Positions 33,310 to 46,512 are shown, counted from the first letter of the stretch. The stretch: DNA of 64,000 bases from Nymphaea colorata (GCF_008831285.2 NW_022204507.1:7212174-7276173), one strand, 5' to 3'. Translations and numbers: made by a program. Notes: generated from the letters alone by a model not told the origin.

Positions 33310-33700
33310 TACCTACAGGTTTCTTGGTGCAGCGAAGGGCGTCATTAGCTTACTCAGTGCATACACAAGGATCTTTCCTGCAGATATCGTGGTCTTTATT
33401 AAAGCGAGCAGTGACTGCAAAACAAGTCCAACCAAAGAAGTAGTTGAACCTATCACTGGTCAAAAACCTTGAAGAACAAGAAGAAGGAGGAGGAGAACAA
33501 GAAAGAAATCATGATGGCAAAGTTGATGAAGATAACGACATGTGATAATAGCAATTGGAGATATAGATATGAAACAGAGCAAGCGGACAGATGATGGTAC
33601 CTGTTAACTTCACCTTCAGCCCATCGATCCCATTATGCATGGTTGCGGTGAGGAATTTCGGACCATTGTTCAAATGTTTATGTAAAATCCTCCTTGCTAG
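33310..33700 (-). pseudogene. Mini-gene E, U4 copy (in-frame stop)
   Basis: Exon 1 is kept: MHNGIDGLKVKLT plus one base up to the donor GTACC at about 33,600. The intron is about 190 bp with a long CTT/CTCC pyrimidine tract and ends TTTTGCAG. Exon 2 reads VTARFNKDHDICRKDP, then a Cys-rich stretch and an in-frame TAA well before the GTAAGAG donor. The TATA box has decayed to CTATGTAAG. It supplies the DIC motif that is deleted from U2. Confidence 0.45.
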
Positions 33701-33739
33701 CTGCTGCCTGTGCAACCACAGTGGTTGTATGTGAACACT

Positions 33740-34640
33740 TACATAGACGTAGAGTTAAACCACAAACTGCTTTGCACACTAACTTGGTGAATGAAGTCAA
33801 GTGTACCACAAAAGCTGCGGGCACATGCATGTCGAGGGGCACTTGCCCGGAAGTTTGACATTCTCAAGGAGGCGAGCTATCCACAGCAGAACAAGTAAGC
33901 ATGGCCGAGCCTCACTCCTTGAGATCATGCATGAATCTTTCTGTCACTTAAGGAATTAAGAAATAAAACACGAGAAACTTTCAGAGACATTACTTCAATT
34001 AATGAAGAATTGGCTATAATGAATGCCTTTTACTTAGAAGCTCTGAAGCCAATCAATAGTTAGGAGCATATGATCTTTAAATTTGGTTTTTCTAGCAACA
34101 GAGTTAAAGTATTTCTGACAGTGGATCAAAATCGTATTACCTGAACATGATCCGGCAAAATGCAAGGGCATCGATTGTGAATTAATTTCATATTCATTGG
34201 ATCTATCTAAAGAACTGGAATACTTCATTCGATCAAACTAGATCAACAAGCGGGCCAGATTTGGGTGATTATTTTTTAGGATATCTCATGAGGGTGGATC
34301 CGAATAACCTATATGGCATTTTTTTCCCATTAACATTTGCTTCTTTTAGGATATGAGTTTGACACTAGTTTCCATTTTCTCGACCTTAGCTAGCAATCTC
34401 ACACTAACAATTACATGTCACAAATTTCTTGGCTTCGCCACAGCTTGATGGGTTCCGTATATGAACATTCCATAATCCGAATGGGTCGATGAAAAACCTA
34501 CATTAAGTTAATCATATGTAGGAGTTTAATAGTGTTTTTATAACATGCAAAAATGAATGTCGCTTATAGCATTAACATTTTATTGGCAGAAAAGTCTGCA
34601 TTGCTTATAAAAGCAAGTTAAATGAAACATGTTTTATATC
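33740..34640. repeat. U4 block, paralog of 13.3-14.1 kb
   Basis: Matches U2 sequence through the AAGCATGGCC, TCTTTCTGTCACTTAAGG and GGATCAAAATC anchors. No gene seen. Confidence 0.8.
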
Positions 34641-34762
34641 AAAATATTTTTTGTAAAAATATTTGTATATTTATATTTTTATTTAAAATGTTTTTTTATG
34701 AGAACTTAAGGAGTCTGGTTTTAATCCCTGACCTAATGGTCTGGGATCTGCCAATTACTCAA

Positions 34763-34838
<76 letters not shown>
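34763..34838. repeat. (CT)n(AT)n compound microsatellite
   Basis: CT run followed by an AT run of about 50 bases. Confidence 0.97.
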
Positions 34839-34839
<1 letters not shown>

Positions 34840-34843
<4 letters not shown>

Positions 34844-36900
34844 TATTTGTAGGTCTCAAGCCATTAGGTCAGGGGCAAAATCAGACGGCTATTAAGTGCA
34901 ATGGTTATAGTGTATTTTTTGCTATCTAACTTTACGTATATGATTTTAAGAATCAGCTGATATCAAACATATATTGAGCGTATATTGAACAGTTTATTTT
35001 ACATCAAAATTCTGATCATGGAGAAATCTCTATCTTCCTTAAGAACAAGTCAAACCAAACCATGTTTCTTATCAAATTAGTTTTTATTAACACGTTAGGA
35101 TGTTTTTATTTTGTTTAAAACATTTTTAGCAACAAATTGAACGGTTTTATTTTTATCCATGACATAACGGTTTGGGGTCTACCAATTTCCTTCTCTCTCT
35201 CTCTGTATATATATATATATATACAAGCCTTAGATTTTAAAGGATGGTAATGACTAAGTTGAAAAAAAGGAAACTTAGCTGTATTTTCATGAAAGGGAAA
35301 TACCCTTAAAAAAAAAGGATGTCGATTAAGGAAATTGATTTATTCCCTCCTATGAATGTTATTTTTGTCTCTTGAAAATAAAACTTCATTTTTATTTTTT
35401 CAACTTCATCTCAAACATCTCCCCTCCTTAAAATCCATGGCCCACACGATATCAATCTAATCAAGTATATAAGGGTTTGGTAGCTATATCTATAGAAAAT
35501 TTGAATAGTGATTTTGGCTATCAAGAATCATCTAGCTCACTTGCACAATTGAGAGAAGACTAGGAGAAAATTTTGATAGACATATTCGCTATACAGTATT
35601 AATGAAGATTTTTTTATAACCAAAGTCACAATTGACTCAAGGCAATTGACATATACCTATGTTGCTTGAATCGCGATTCAAATGTGCCAAACCAATTTGG
35701 GTGGGCAATTTCTGTGTGTCACTTAATGCTCATTTTTGTATTAATATTATTTTGCAGATTTTGGGCTTTTATTTCATATGCTTATTTATTTATCCAAAAA
35801 ATAAAATTCACATGTTTCATCTGACCGATTCAGCAGCCTGACAGATTCGATGGGTTATCTTTTCTTTTTCCAGTATGAATTCTGAACACTTAATTCGTAA
35901 GTTCGTTGCAGGGTGAATTAAATGTTCCAACATCAAATTAACTCGTTATGCAGTCACATTGCAGAGCCTCTGGCTACGTGGCAGTATCACTAGAAAATGA
36001 AGCTCTTACACAAGCTGAAAAATTAATCCCCACCGTTTCCAAAGAATATAAAGAAGCCTAGTTCTAGTTAAGGAAGAAGAAAATTTTCACTTGTACATGC
36101 ACAAAGAGAAAACAACCTCTGACTCAACAGTAGTTGGTACTTTGATATTCCAATTCTAGTGCTGGCAAAGTAAAGATTGTCACAGGGACATGCCATTTAA
36201 CTTTGGTAGCACTATTCCTAAATAATTGCACGAACAGTTGCTTCCGAACAAGAATACCACGAAATGTTTAGATATTTAAAATTAGAGAACTTCATTTTGA
36301 TTGGTAAATGAAGAAGAACTCATGTCCACAGCAGCTATTATAAAATAAAAGATTGGATTCAATCTGCTAATATTAACTTAGTTGTTTGATCACATGCACC
36401 CAAGTATATATATTACCCATAGAAACCAATTTTGCAACAACCAGCAGAATTTTGGTCGATTAAAATATAATCAATGGCCAACCGATTGGATCAGATAGCA
36501 AACTGAGCCGAATATTTCGGATCAAGTTCCAACTCGGCCGATTTTACTTGGTCCTTTTTATCATATCGTTCTCATAAAACATGGCGTTATCTGGGGCTTT
36601 ACCCCACAGGAAAAGACCCCTTTGGAAATACACATCTTTTGTGATGCCCAATAGACATGTTAATCTGCTATATATATATACACTGCTATAAATTGTACAT
36701 GGTTTCGTGTAGGCATTTTCATTCCATTGCATGGTTATTTTTCCATTTACTTTTCAATTTAGGTTTTTTTTTATCAAATGTCAACCGGTCCATCATGTTA
36801 AAATCTTTCTAGTTACAAGCACTAGCTTTTTATTTTACCCACGAGTCAAATTCAGGTGATCTAACGTTTTGTTATTGTTATATGTTTAGGGGACATATAT
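34840..36900. repeat. U4 distal non-coding blocks
   Basis: The part 35,220-36,800 parallels U2 14,100-15,850, although the 35,700-36,200 part is more diverged. A CT/TA microsatellite lies at 35,195-35,222. No supported gene. Confidence 0.7.
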
Positions 36901-37189
36901 ATATATACATACATATTTTGCAATAAACTTGTCAATATGCTGATGATGGTATGCCAACTAGATTAATCTCTGCATTGACAGTGTTTTTTGTTGGAAAACG
37001 AATTAAGCACCGGGAAACATATTCTGTTCCTGTCGCTTCCAAGCTAAGGAATATGAAATTAATTAGAGTTAATCCTTTGACTGGGAATATCAGTATATAT
37101 GAAGCTAAGTAATATTTTGAAGCAGTAATCAGAATAAGCATATTCCTGCAAAACTACAGGCTTTTGAAAACCTGTTGGGTTGTATTGCA

Positions 37190-40080
37190 CATAGTTGGCC
37201 AACTTGCTGGGCTGAATTAGGAATTGCTTGAGTCAGCTCGTATCACCTGCAAATCTGGCCACGAGTTAAGGTATGAGCGAGTTAGAACTTGACTCACCCC
37301 TAACTCGACCCAACTGGACAAAAATTGTCATTGACTTGCCCAAAATCACACCGACTTGTCTAAAATTGTCTTACTGGGTTGCAGTAAAAATACATTGGAA
37401 AGTAACCATTTAGAGAGTTACAGACCTTACTTCATTGATATCCTATAAAAATAGCAACTTGTTGACCCAGTGACTCCGACTTGGTCTTCTACTGATCCGA
37501 GTTAGAGTTAGGAATTTGCCAATTATGGTATTACATTTATAAAATAAATGAATAATATTCACAAAGTCAAAGAAATACATTAATTAAACGGAGGGAAATA
37601 GTCAGGTCATACCAATGACGTCTTCAAGTAGCACCATCTTTGTGGGACATGACTAGAGTCAAATTGCGTGGTTCAGTGTCGATTATGCTACTCATGGCCT
37701 CAATGGACACAGGCTTTTTGTTCCACCACTTTCTTTTTCAAGGTTTCTGCATGCATTTTTTTTTCCTTGTCAATGATCTTTATTGGTGCAAAAAATCATC
37801 AGTAAAAAATGGGAACCATCAGTCACAAGTTTACTAATGTGATTGATGTTGTCAAAGAAGCACGTCAATGATATATTTTGCTGAAGTAATTTGCACACGT
37901 CAGTTAAGAGGATAATGATTCTCGAGAAAGAATGAGCAAAAGAAATAGCATCCGTTGGGATACCCTTGATTTAATAGTATTCGAGATCTTCAAGACTTGA
38001 AAACTGTAGATTTAAGACTAGACTCTTTCCCCTCTGATCTTAAATCCTATTTTTTCTCAATGCAAAGAACTAAAACAAAAGCATGCTACATAAGATCTAT
38101 ATCAAATAATTCATAGATTGTAAATCTAACGCTATCAAATACCCATTAATATGGTAAGTAATTAAGATGGTCTGTAATACTTTGAGAAACTAAGTCTACC
38201 TCCCCAGACTTTCACTGACATTAGCTTGTGGAAATCATGTCAACAATAGTTTCCTTTCATGTGTTTGGAAATAGTAACACATTGTTATTGCTTCATGAAT
38301 TTGTCCCAAAGAATTAGGTCAAATTCATTAAACTTTATAACTACTGTTCTATAAACCCGCCTCATTTTTTTGAGTCACATTATGAGATAATAACAATATA
38401 TTACTGATGCCAAATGACCCCTTCATGTCGCTAAAGAATATGGGTCATGTATCTCCTCTTTCAGCATGCTGATTTTTTATTTCGCCAGACTTCTAGGTAT
38501 GCTCAAGGCTATTGAGCTGTGGGCTAGGTTTTTAGAGTTAGCATGAGTAGGTGATTGACTAACCATCCCTTGTCCCAATAATTGACCTAAAATGTTGAAG
38601 TTCAAGTGAATGCATAATATACCAAAATTGATATGAAACGAAGACTTCATGTTGGTGTCATTTTTTAAGTCTCGGTTGGATTTTTTATTGAAAGGGGAAA
38701 AGATTTGTGATGATGCAGAGCGACTCCTTCTATATTGTCCCTTGGAAACTTAAAAAGCCAATCCTGCAAGAATCTGCTGAATTTCGGCTGGTTAAAATAG
38801 AATTAATGGCAAACTGATTGGATATGATGGCAAATTTGAGCCGAAAATTTCGGATCAAGTTTCAACTAATTGGCTGATTCTACTTGGTCATTTTCGTCAC
38901 ATCGTTCTCAAAACATGACGATATATGGGGCTTTTCCCAATGTGAGTGGTCGATCACAGGCTTCTCTTCCACTCTTCCTTTCTCAAGGTTTTTGCATGCA
39001 TGTTTCCAATTCCCTTCTCAATGTTCTTGCAATTCATGACTAGATCTTCATTGGTGCCAAACATCATCGGTGTCAAAGAAGGGCATGCCAGTGATGTTTG
39101 CACATGTGAGTGAAGATGAAAATGACTCTTGCAAAAGAATGAGACAAAAAGAGCATCAGATAATTCATAGATTTTTAATCGGAGGCTATCAAACATCCCC
39201 ACAATAAAGCTAGATTGATAGTGTCTGTAATACTTTGAGAAACTAAGGCTAACTCCCTGGAGTTTCACTGACATTTGCTCATGGAAAACATGTCCACTGA
39301 CAGTTCCCTTCTTGTCGCTAAAGAATATGGGTCATGTATTTCCTCGTTCGGCATGCTGATTTTGATTTGGTCAGATTTCTAAGTATGCTTGGCTATTAAA
39401 CAGTGGGCTAGGTTTTCAGAAATGGAAAGAGTGGGTTATTGACTAACCATCCGTTTTCTAGATTATTTACTTTGAGTTGAAGTTCAAGTGAGTGCATAAT
39501 ATCACAAAATTGAGATGAAACACAAACTTCATGTTGGTGGCATTTTCTACGAAGTAACCATTTCGAGGCATTGCTAACTCTAGCAAAGACCAGTCTATGG
39601 CAGAGGATCAATGGAAGGTTTCAAGAGTCTGCTAATCCACATCAAGACTCTACTTCCTCAATGCTGAGAGACATACCTCCAGTCTAAGCCCGTTCTAATG
39701 CCTAGTTTTTAGGCCCTCCTCTACATGATGATTTTAATTTCATAAGGTGGTGTTTGATGGCTCTGGGATTATCAATATTTTAGAATTTTAATTTCAGAAT
39801 ATTAATTCTAGAACCCAGTGGAAGACGAACCTTATTTCCTTTTCCAAGTTCAAGTAGTGTTTGATGGAAGATGACTTTAATGCTTATGTTTGATAGACAC
39901 AAGCAAAAGAATTTGCGACAGTTGAAATATTTTAATAACCAATATTTCTAAAATTTCTAAAAGGCTATGAAGCAATAATCAATAAACTTTTTTATAGAAG
40001 AATCTGGTCGTTTTGAAAATCTTTGAGAATTTCAGTGGCCAACTTAAGATGTTTGATACATAATTGGCAAATCCAGTGAT
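37190..40080. repeat. U5: partial unit with an internal direct duplication
   Basis: The right end, 39,590-40,080, matches 19,060-19,620 in U3. Inside, 37,900-38,570 and 39,110-39,460 share anchors such as CATTTGCT/TAGCTTGTGGAAA and GTGGGCTAGGTTTT, suggesting a local direct duplication of about 1 kb spacing. The ACTCG-rich segment at 37,200-37,510 is a common old-repeat type. No supported gene. Confidence 0.6.
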
Positions 40081-40757
40081 CTGATTCGGGAATCATTCGA
40101 CTCGGGTCAGGGTCATTCATTCACTGGGCCACAGGTTAGGACCCAATTGATACACACCAAGACTCGCTCTTGGCAGAGAATCGGCAGACCCAGTGGTTCA
40201 TTAACTTGGTTGTGAATTGCCTGAGTCTGACATGATATGAGTGTTTGTGATACTGAATGAAACTCCTGATAAAAAATGATTTTCACCTGGTTTTTTTTTT
40301 CTGAAACCAGCATAGAAAATTGTTGCATAGTGAACAAAAAATTGTTGTAGACATCTACATTATATTAGTACCTTGTGTAGGGGCTCGATTTCATGATTTG
40401 CAAGTGATAGACGACGAGCTATGGGCAACGACTGCTCGGCACCACACTCAGCCATGTGTCTTTGTCTTTGTGTCTCTCTCTTTCTTGGGCTGTCCCTCTC
40501 TCACTCGTAGATAGTCAGTTGGTCTCCATCAGGCTGTGACTGACAGACTGTCAACTAATGTGATGCTGGCAACCCCCAAGAGGTTTAGGGTCGCTAGAAA
40601 TCTCCCTCTCTCTCCCACTTTCCCCCTTTTTTACAATGGATGCTGGACAGCTGGTTGCATCTCGATGTGAGTCTAATTTTTGGTACCCAAGCTGACCGAG
40701 TCAACCCACTGACTTGGTTAACTATCGATTCAAGTCTGACCCAAGTTTGGCAACTAT

Positions 40758-41225
40758 GACTTTGTTGGAGTTTTTGTAGTGGAATGGCACCTTCGATCCC
40801 TTCTATTTTTCCTAAGCAAGTGTGCCAACAGAGTCTCCAGGATGAGCGCATGAATGGTAGAAGCACCAAAAACAGCAGGTAGCAGCAGCAATTGAAACAA
40901 GAGAACAAAGAGAGAGAGATTGAAACAAAAAGAATATACGAGTTCACTTCTATGAGGCACAAAAACAGGGTAATCTTCCGATTCAACCCTAATTTTGAGT
41001 ATTGCTGGGCTTATATAACCAGCCTCATAAGTTTTCTCATATGCCCAGTGTGCAGTTTGGGTTATGAGAAATTTGAGGAACAGATAATGTAAAACCAAAA
41101 TTTGTTTAGAATGAAAATCCTCAGGTTGAAAACCTTTTTGCAAAGTTTATCTCGTAACTGCGAGTGGGCCCCCTCACAATTATGGTTGGAAGGGATATGG
41201 CTCATGGCCATTGTCCAACAGACTT
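40758..41225 (-). mobile_element. Solo LTR with 5-bp target duplication
   Basis: The LTR at 40,763-41,220 (458 bp) has inverted ends TGTTGGA and TCCAACA and is flanked on both sides by GACTT (40,758-40,762 and 41,221-41,225). A TATATAAGCCC sequence on the minus strand near 41,010, followed by CT-rich sequence, gives the orientation. There is no internal region, so this is a solo LTR left by recombination between two LTRs. The small ORFs inside it (up to 130 codons) are incidental. Confidence 0.88.
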
Positions 41226-41229
41226 GATA

Positions 41230-42215
41230 AAATATTTGCATCTTTAAAAATTTGAAAGAAGAGTACATCTATTGCAATGCAAACAAAAGAGAAATTGAAG
41301 AAGGACAAGGCAACTATTCTTCTATCAATCAATCATACATGCACCTAAAACTAGTGAGTGCAATTGATCCTTTGTACATTCTTTACTTTGTTGCTAGACA
41401 GTCTCGCACACTCATCAACTTCTTATGCTCTCTCACACTCAATGATTCATGAATAGTTACTTTGAATAAAGGAAGTGCTAACATGCTGCTCCACAGCAAG
41501 TTTTACAAAGGGATGCTATTTTTTGATTAAAATAAGGACCCAAAGGAATTGTTCTTGTGGTGGTTTCCGTTTTTGTAGCCTGTGCTGACTTTTGCGTGGT
41601 CAGTTTTAATTTACTTAATTTATCGGTTAAACCCCATTTCATGATCAAATATGGAAAATCTTGTCAAATGAAAAGTTTGGACTGTCAAGTCATTATTTCC
41701 AAACAACGGATGATCAAATGCAATATCTAGAGAATGAAAACGGCATAAGTGGATACCCTCGAATCCATTTATCATCTATTTTTAACTGGTTCTATTTATA
41801 ATGTAAATTACATAGAACAACTAATAGTTTAGGGGTGGAGCCAGGAGAGACTATGTGAAGATTTCAACGTTTATTGTGGTTTAACATGCTCGAGGTGGAT
41901 CTCCAAGTTTGCCAACCATGCTCGAAAATGCATGGAAAGATACTAAAAAAGCGTTTGAGGCCGTGTTTGCATCAACTACGAACAATTTTGGTCCACAATG
42001 CTCCCAATTTTGGGAACACTGAAGAACGTATTTGGGAACATTGTGGAATGGAATTGTTCAACGTTGATGCAAACATGGTCTCACATGTCATCTCAAGTAT
42101 CTTTCCATGCATTTCTTGGTCAGCTGGATGGCAGGAGTAGCTGGGTGTGTGCTTTTCGCTTTGAAATAAGTTGGATTGGAGAGCATCTGTGATATCAGTG
42201 AAGGATATACTGATT
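41230..42215. other. Stretch between LTRs without a recognised gene
   Basis: No conserved copies elsewhere in the window and no motif in the short ORFs. A transposon-end-like word AGGGGTGGAGCCAGGA occurs at about 41,830 without a visible partner. Confidence 0.45.
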
Positions 42216-42221
42216 GTTCTT

Positions 42222-42595
42222 TGTTGGAACTTTGTGGTTCTACCCAAGATCTCAACACAAAGCATCAACATGCTACTTTGAACCAGCAACAAACAACACA
42301 ACGACGCATCAGCACAGAGATAGAGAGAGATATAAAATAGGAAAAGAAACGGTATGATTGAAGGATTTTACAAGTTTGCTTCAAGGAGCCACCTGAGCCA
42401 ATACATAGGCTACCTTAGCATAAAGTGAATGTTGGGCGTTAGATCTGGCTTCCTTGAATTCCTTGTATGCCCAACTAGGCAGTTATAAGGCTAATACATA
42501 ATAATCTTTTCAGATGTTGTTGTAACATGTAAGAGGTTGTAACTAACCTCATAGTGGATGAGATCATGAGTCTGGTTCATGGCCGCAACCCAACA
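42222..42595 (-). repeat. Probable 3' LTR of a decayed element
   Basis: On the minus strand it begins TGTTGGGTTGCGGCCATG and ends GTTCCAACA, resembling the solo LTR at 40,763 in its ends. The sequence directly before it on the minus strand (AAGTGAGAGA) looks like a polypurine tract, suggesting a 3' LTR with the body formerly at higher coordinates. The 5-bp flanks do not match. An internal TATTTTATATCTC could be its TATA region. Confidence 0.5.
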
Positions 42596-42599
42596 TCTC

Positions 42600-44335
42600 T
42601 CACTTGGCCATAAGATTGCAACCTGGATTCTCTTTTGCTTTCTAGTTTTGCACACAATAACAAATGCATCAGACAATAGTCTAACTAAAGGGTACATTCA
42701 CTTTTGGTTGTCCTTCAACAAGACAGCCATTCTTACACAAAATAACTCCTGTAGTTGGCAGAGTTCCAAATATGTAATCATATAACAGCAATATTCAAGT
42801 AGGCTCCCACTTTCCAAACATTCACACAATTGTATAATTAGATTGGCAACATACCCAATGGTTATTATGACTTTAAAACATTGACCTCAAAGACTGTTTT
42901 AAATTGTATGGGGATTTTTCATTCTGTATTATCCATTTTTCATTCAGTATTATCCTTATTAATATACCCTTGTATAAAAGATTTAACTCACATATGAAGA
43001 CAATTTTCGTATACAACAGCTAATATCCATGTTATCATGTGTGAATTTATCACTTATTGACATCCAGTTAGATTTACCATTTATTTTGTCAAGGTCAACA
43101 TGTAGATCCACTAACAAATGAATACAATAACAATTCAAGCATAGCCAAGGAAATCTAGACATTTGTAACTTATTGTCATATGAAAACTAGAGGAATCAAA
43201 CTTAGTTGGCTATTTTCCTAACTAATCCAAAAATTGATCCATAAGATGATTATTGAACTCACTAATAAACTTTAGTTGGTTCATTACTAAACTAATCTAC
43301 AGTCGGTTCATTATCAGATTGTTTGTCCAAAGTATCCAATAGATCAAACTTGATAATCAATAGGATAAAAATATTTGCATTCTTCATACAATTTCTACTC
43401 ATGCATAAAAACATCGTAGACCCTTTTTTTGATCATTGGGTACCGACTACATTTGCATGTACAAACATATTACTCAATTTCTGGATTGCATTTTGACATG
43501 TAGTATATTTCTCTAATCATATCGATATGGATCAAAATTAGTTTGGATATCATTATATTCAAGAGTGTTATCTTACACCTCAAGGCAAATAGCGAAATCA
43601 AATTCAATCTCAAAGAGGACCTTATTTAGTAGCGTATTAGCATAATTGGTTCCACAAGTAAACAAATATTGTAATATGTTTGGATCTAATATAAACAAGA
43701 TATGGTTGTTTAACAATTTATCTAAGTATACATATTCAAATATGAATCTAAGTAATATATAAGGTGCATTTAAATAAATAAATAGATCCAATCACTAATG
43801 CTATATGAATATAAGGATTCAGATTATAGTAGCATCGATCCAAACACAACAATATCCCCGATATCACTAATATAAATTTAAAATATAAAAGATTGAAATT
43901 GAAATATTGTACAATATGATTCAACAACCATACTTGGGTCCAAATAAGAGTCCAATTCTTAAGCAAGGCTAGAGAAATTTTTTTTCTTTACCTTTGAGAT
44001 GATGCAGATCTGGATCGATACTAATCTATCACATTTATGGACGGCCATAAGTTCAGCACCAGTGTTCAAATTTCAGGTGAAACGTTTGGACCAATCTTAT
44101 AATTAAACCGTTGTCCTAACCTCAATGGCCAAGGAAATTATTGGTTGGGCCTCTGTGAGGAAAAGCTAACAGTTGTCTCGCAACATGGAAGAATAGAAAC
44201 CTGTCCTACACAGGTAAGTTATGGCTTTTGAAGTGTATCATCTGGGACTGCATTATCAACTTTCGAATTGGCCTATATTGGCTTATTAGAATTTGTAAGG
44301 GGACTATATATATATATATATCTATATATATATAG
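42600..44335. other. AT-rich stretch without a recognised gene
   Basis: Only short ORFs, none with motifs or paralogs. It might be a decayed retrotransposon body given the LTR to its left, but no pol motif is legible. Confidence 0.45.
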
Positions 44336-45030
44336 AAGTATTCATTTCATATTAGTAAACCACATTATAAAATGGAAAAGAACATGCTTAAATTTTGTAG
44401 TACTTTGCATTCCAGATTTCCACTTTATTTCATTAAAAATTACTAAAATATGCACAAATTTTCTCAGCTTCAGAAGCTAGCATTTTCTCTTGATTTCAAA
44501 TAAATAATTATCTTACACCACCGTCAAATGTTTAGACATTATATATATACGCACACATCCTTGGTGCAACAGAATGTCCATAATTTGAAATTTCATTTTG
44601 TCCTGAATACATGCCGCTACAGACTGTGGGAACTTTTAAATAACAACTTTAATAAAATTTCAATAACCAAATCTCAATGATAAAATCAAAATAGTTCAGA
44701 AACTGAACTTAACCAAGTAACAACCACTATTGGTTAAAGAAATCCTTACAACAACAAAGGAACTACAAGAAAAAAAAAACTCACTAAAGAAGGTCACCCA
44801 GTGATCTTTTCATAAAAAGCTCCAACACATGCATGCACCACTCCACACTTGCACACCAAAGATACACGACAATAGGGGTTGCCGGGTGGCTCAGGTCGAA
44901 GCCCTTATTTTTATAGGCACGGACGATTGGGTGGTGGGGATTTTCCACCACATTTTATTGATTTTCTATTACTATTACTTTTGGTCTCCCACTGCACAAA
45001 AGACAATCCCAGCGCTCTAGAGTCGATGAT
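44336..45030. repeat. U6 left block
   Basis: The part 44,340-44,570 parallels 9,040-9,170 and 24,680-24,810 (ATTAGTAAA(A/C)(C/A)A, TCTTACACCA anchors), so U6 begins here. The rest up to 45,030 is not matched in the other units. Confidence 0.65.
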
Positions 45031-45039
45031 GAAATGCTA

Positions 45040-45590
45040 CTACACACTTGCACTCTTACCTGCAGCACGACTGGTGGGAGTTGCCACACCCGCACTGCTA
45101 CACAACTTATGACACCCATACCAGCATCATCCACACCCACACTCCTACACACACAACTGCTAGACGGTGGTGCACTCCCACCCATACTGACACTATCCCT
45201 AATGCTCCCAACTTGTTTGACCGCTAGACTGACGACTGCTAAACTGTGCGGCACTCCCATTCCTACCCGCACTATTCGCATTGTAACGCGTCCAATCTGT
45301 TACACAACTGGTAGACTGTGCCGCACTCCCACTTATGCTCGCACTGTCACTGTAAGGCATCCAATTTTTTGCACGACTGCTAGATGGTGCCCCACTCCCA
45401 CTCGTACCCGCGAAATCCACACTGTAATGCGTCCACCTTGTTACACGACTGCTAGATGGTGCCGCACTCCCACCCGTACCCACGCTATCCACACTGTAAC
45501 GTGTCTGTCTTGTTACACGACTGCTAGACGGTGCCGCACTCCCACTGGTGCCCACACTATCCGCACTCTAGCACGTCGAAGTACTTTGAT
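45040..45590 (-). repeat. 72-bp tandem repeat in the module P exon (U6)
   Basis: Minus-strand translation gives at least five tandem units of about 24 residues, consensus GTSGSAAPSSSRVTRWT followed by a short Tyr/Ser/Val/Asp segment; two or three more decayed units lie toward 45,040. The open frame covers 45,199-45,555, and the outer units are in other frames. The array sits exactly where U2 and U4 carry G(A/T)SAGG.HAH repeats, next to the same exon-edge sequence. The acceptor is CAC instead of CAG, so the exon is probably unspliced now. Confidence 0.7.
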
Positions 45591-45599
45591 GACAGCCGC

Positions 45600-45750
45600 T
45601 GGAAACTCCGTGCAATGGATAATACGAAATATGGAATTCCAATACTTTTGGAAGCAGAAGTGCAATTAAGGAAAACAAGCCCCAAGTTTTACACACATCA
45701 CCCCCACGGCATCGTGTTCTTATCTTAACCTCACCAGTATGCCTTACCGC
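45600..45750 (-). pseudogene. Module P intron/exon edge (U6)
   Basis: Matches the U3 edge at 19,620-19,740 closely (minus-strand SASKS.GI.YFVLSIA). The TTGCAG acceptor of U2 and U3 reads TTGCAC. Confidence 0.45.
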
Positions 45751-46314
45751 TCCTCCGCTATTAAAAAAAAAAGTACTAGCCAAGTATGTCAAGTCAATAA
45801 GTTGTGATGAAACATGTGAGCAGTATGCAGAAAATCTTGTTGGTACTCATTTTTTAGGCCCATACAGTAATCGAACCCACCTCTTGTGAAATACTCATGC
45901 TCAACCTGAATTGTTTGGCTTCTCAACAACCAAGCGAGAATCAAGCTAAATGCAGTTATTTGAGGTGATTTTTTTTCCTCTCTGCAGTTGCTTACAAAAT
46001 TTAATACAAAATGACGCTAACTTTTTAAGCGTGGCTAGCGTTCTCCTTGATTTAGTTCTTCACACTATATTGAGAAATCTACAATAATATTTCTGCTATT
46101 CGTCTTTGCAGGAGGCCTATGATAAAGTGAAATATGCTCATGATATGTGCTCTGTTTAAAACCTCGGGTTTGGGTAATCAAGTGGCATTGTTAGTTCATC
46201 TTCTCCATTGCTAAGAACCCCGTCCAGAGGAACCTTTCATGATGTAGGAAAAGCAAAAATTATTACAATTTTGAAGCAGGAGAGGTGCATCGGAAGAATT
46301 CAGATTAATGATGC

Positions 46315-46512
46315 TTACGTGCCACGAGGAAGTTGAGAGAACAGCGTCTGCGTCCTCCTGTTCTGGACTGAAACATCTGATGATGTAAACCCTTCTACAG
46401 GGACGATGTCCTTCAACCTCTCTCTAAATCTTGGTCTGTTTGAATCTGAATCCACAAGCTCAAAAACGTTAGGAAAATTGGGCGTATATACACATATCAG
46501 ATGGTTAATCAA
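46315..46512 (-). CDS. Module Q exon, U6 copy
   Basis: Open minus-strand stretch of 65 codons ending TAA. The core is FELVDSDSNRPRFRERLKDI, then VQNRRTQ. It shares the YTPNFP segment with U3 and the position of the stop with U4. The core is conserved while the segment between LKDI and VQNRR varies between copies. Function unknown. Confidence 0.45.
   Translation of the reverse strand: MINHLICVYTPNFPNVFELVDSDSNRPRFRERLKDIVPVEGFTSSDVSVQNRRTQTLFSQLPRGT

Noticed and set aside
40594-41143. Two overlapping minus-strand ORFs of about 130 codons
   Set aside because: They lie almost entirely within the solo LTR, and a TATA-like site cuts through them; incidental.
41829-41850. hAT-like end AGGGGTGGAGCCAGGA
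   Set aside because: No opposite end or 8-bp duplication could be found nearby; too short to call an element.
45034-45669. 211-codon plus-strand ORF rich in Thr/Arg/Cys
   Set aside because: It is the complement of the 72-bp tandem repeat; the minus-strand reading matches the paralogous exon position, so this frame is a by-product of the repeat.
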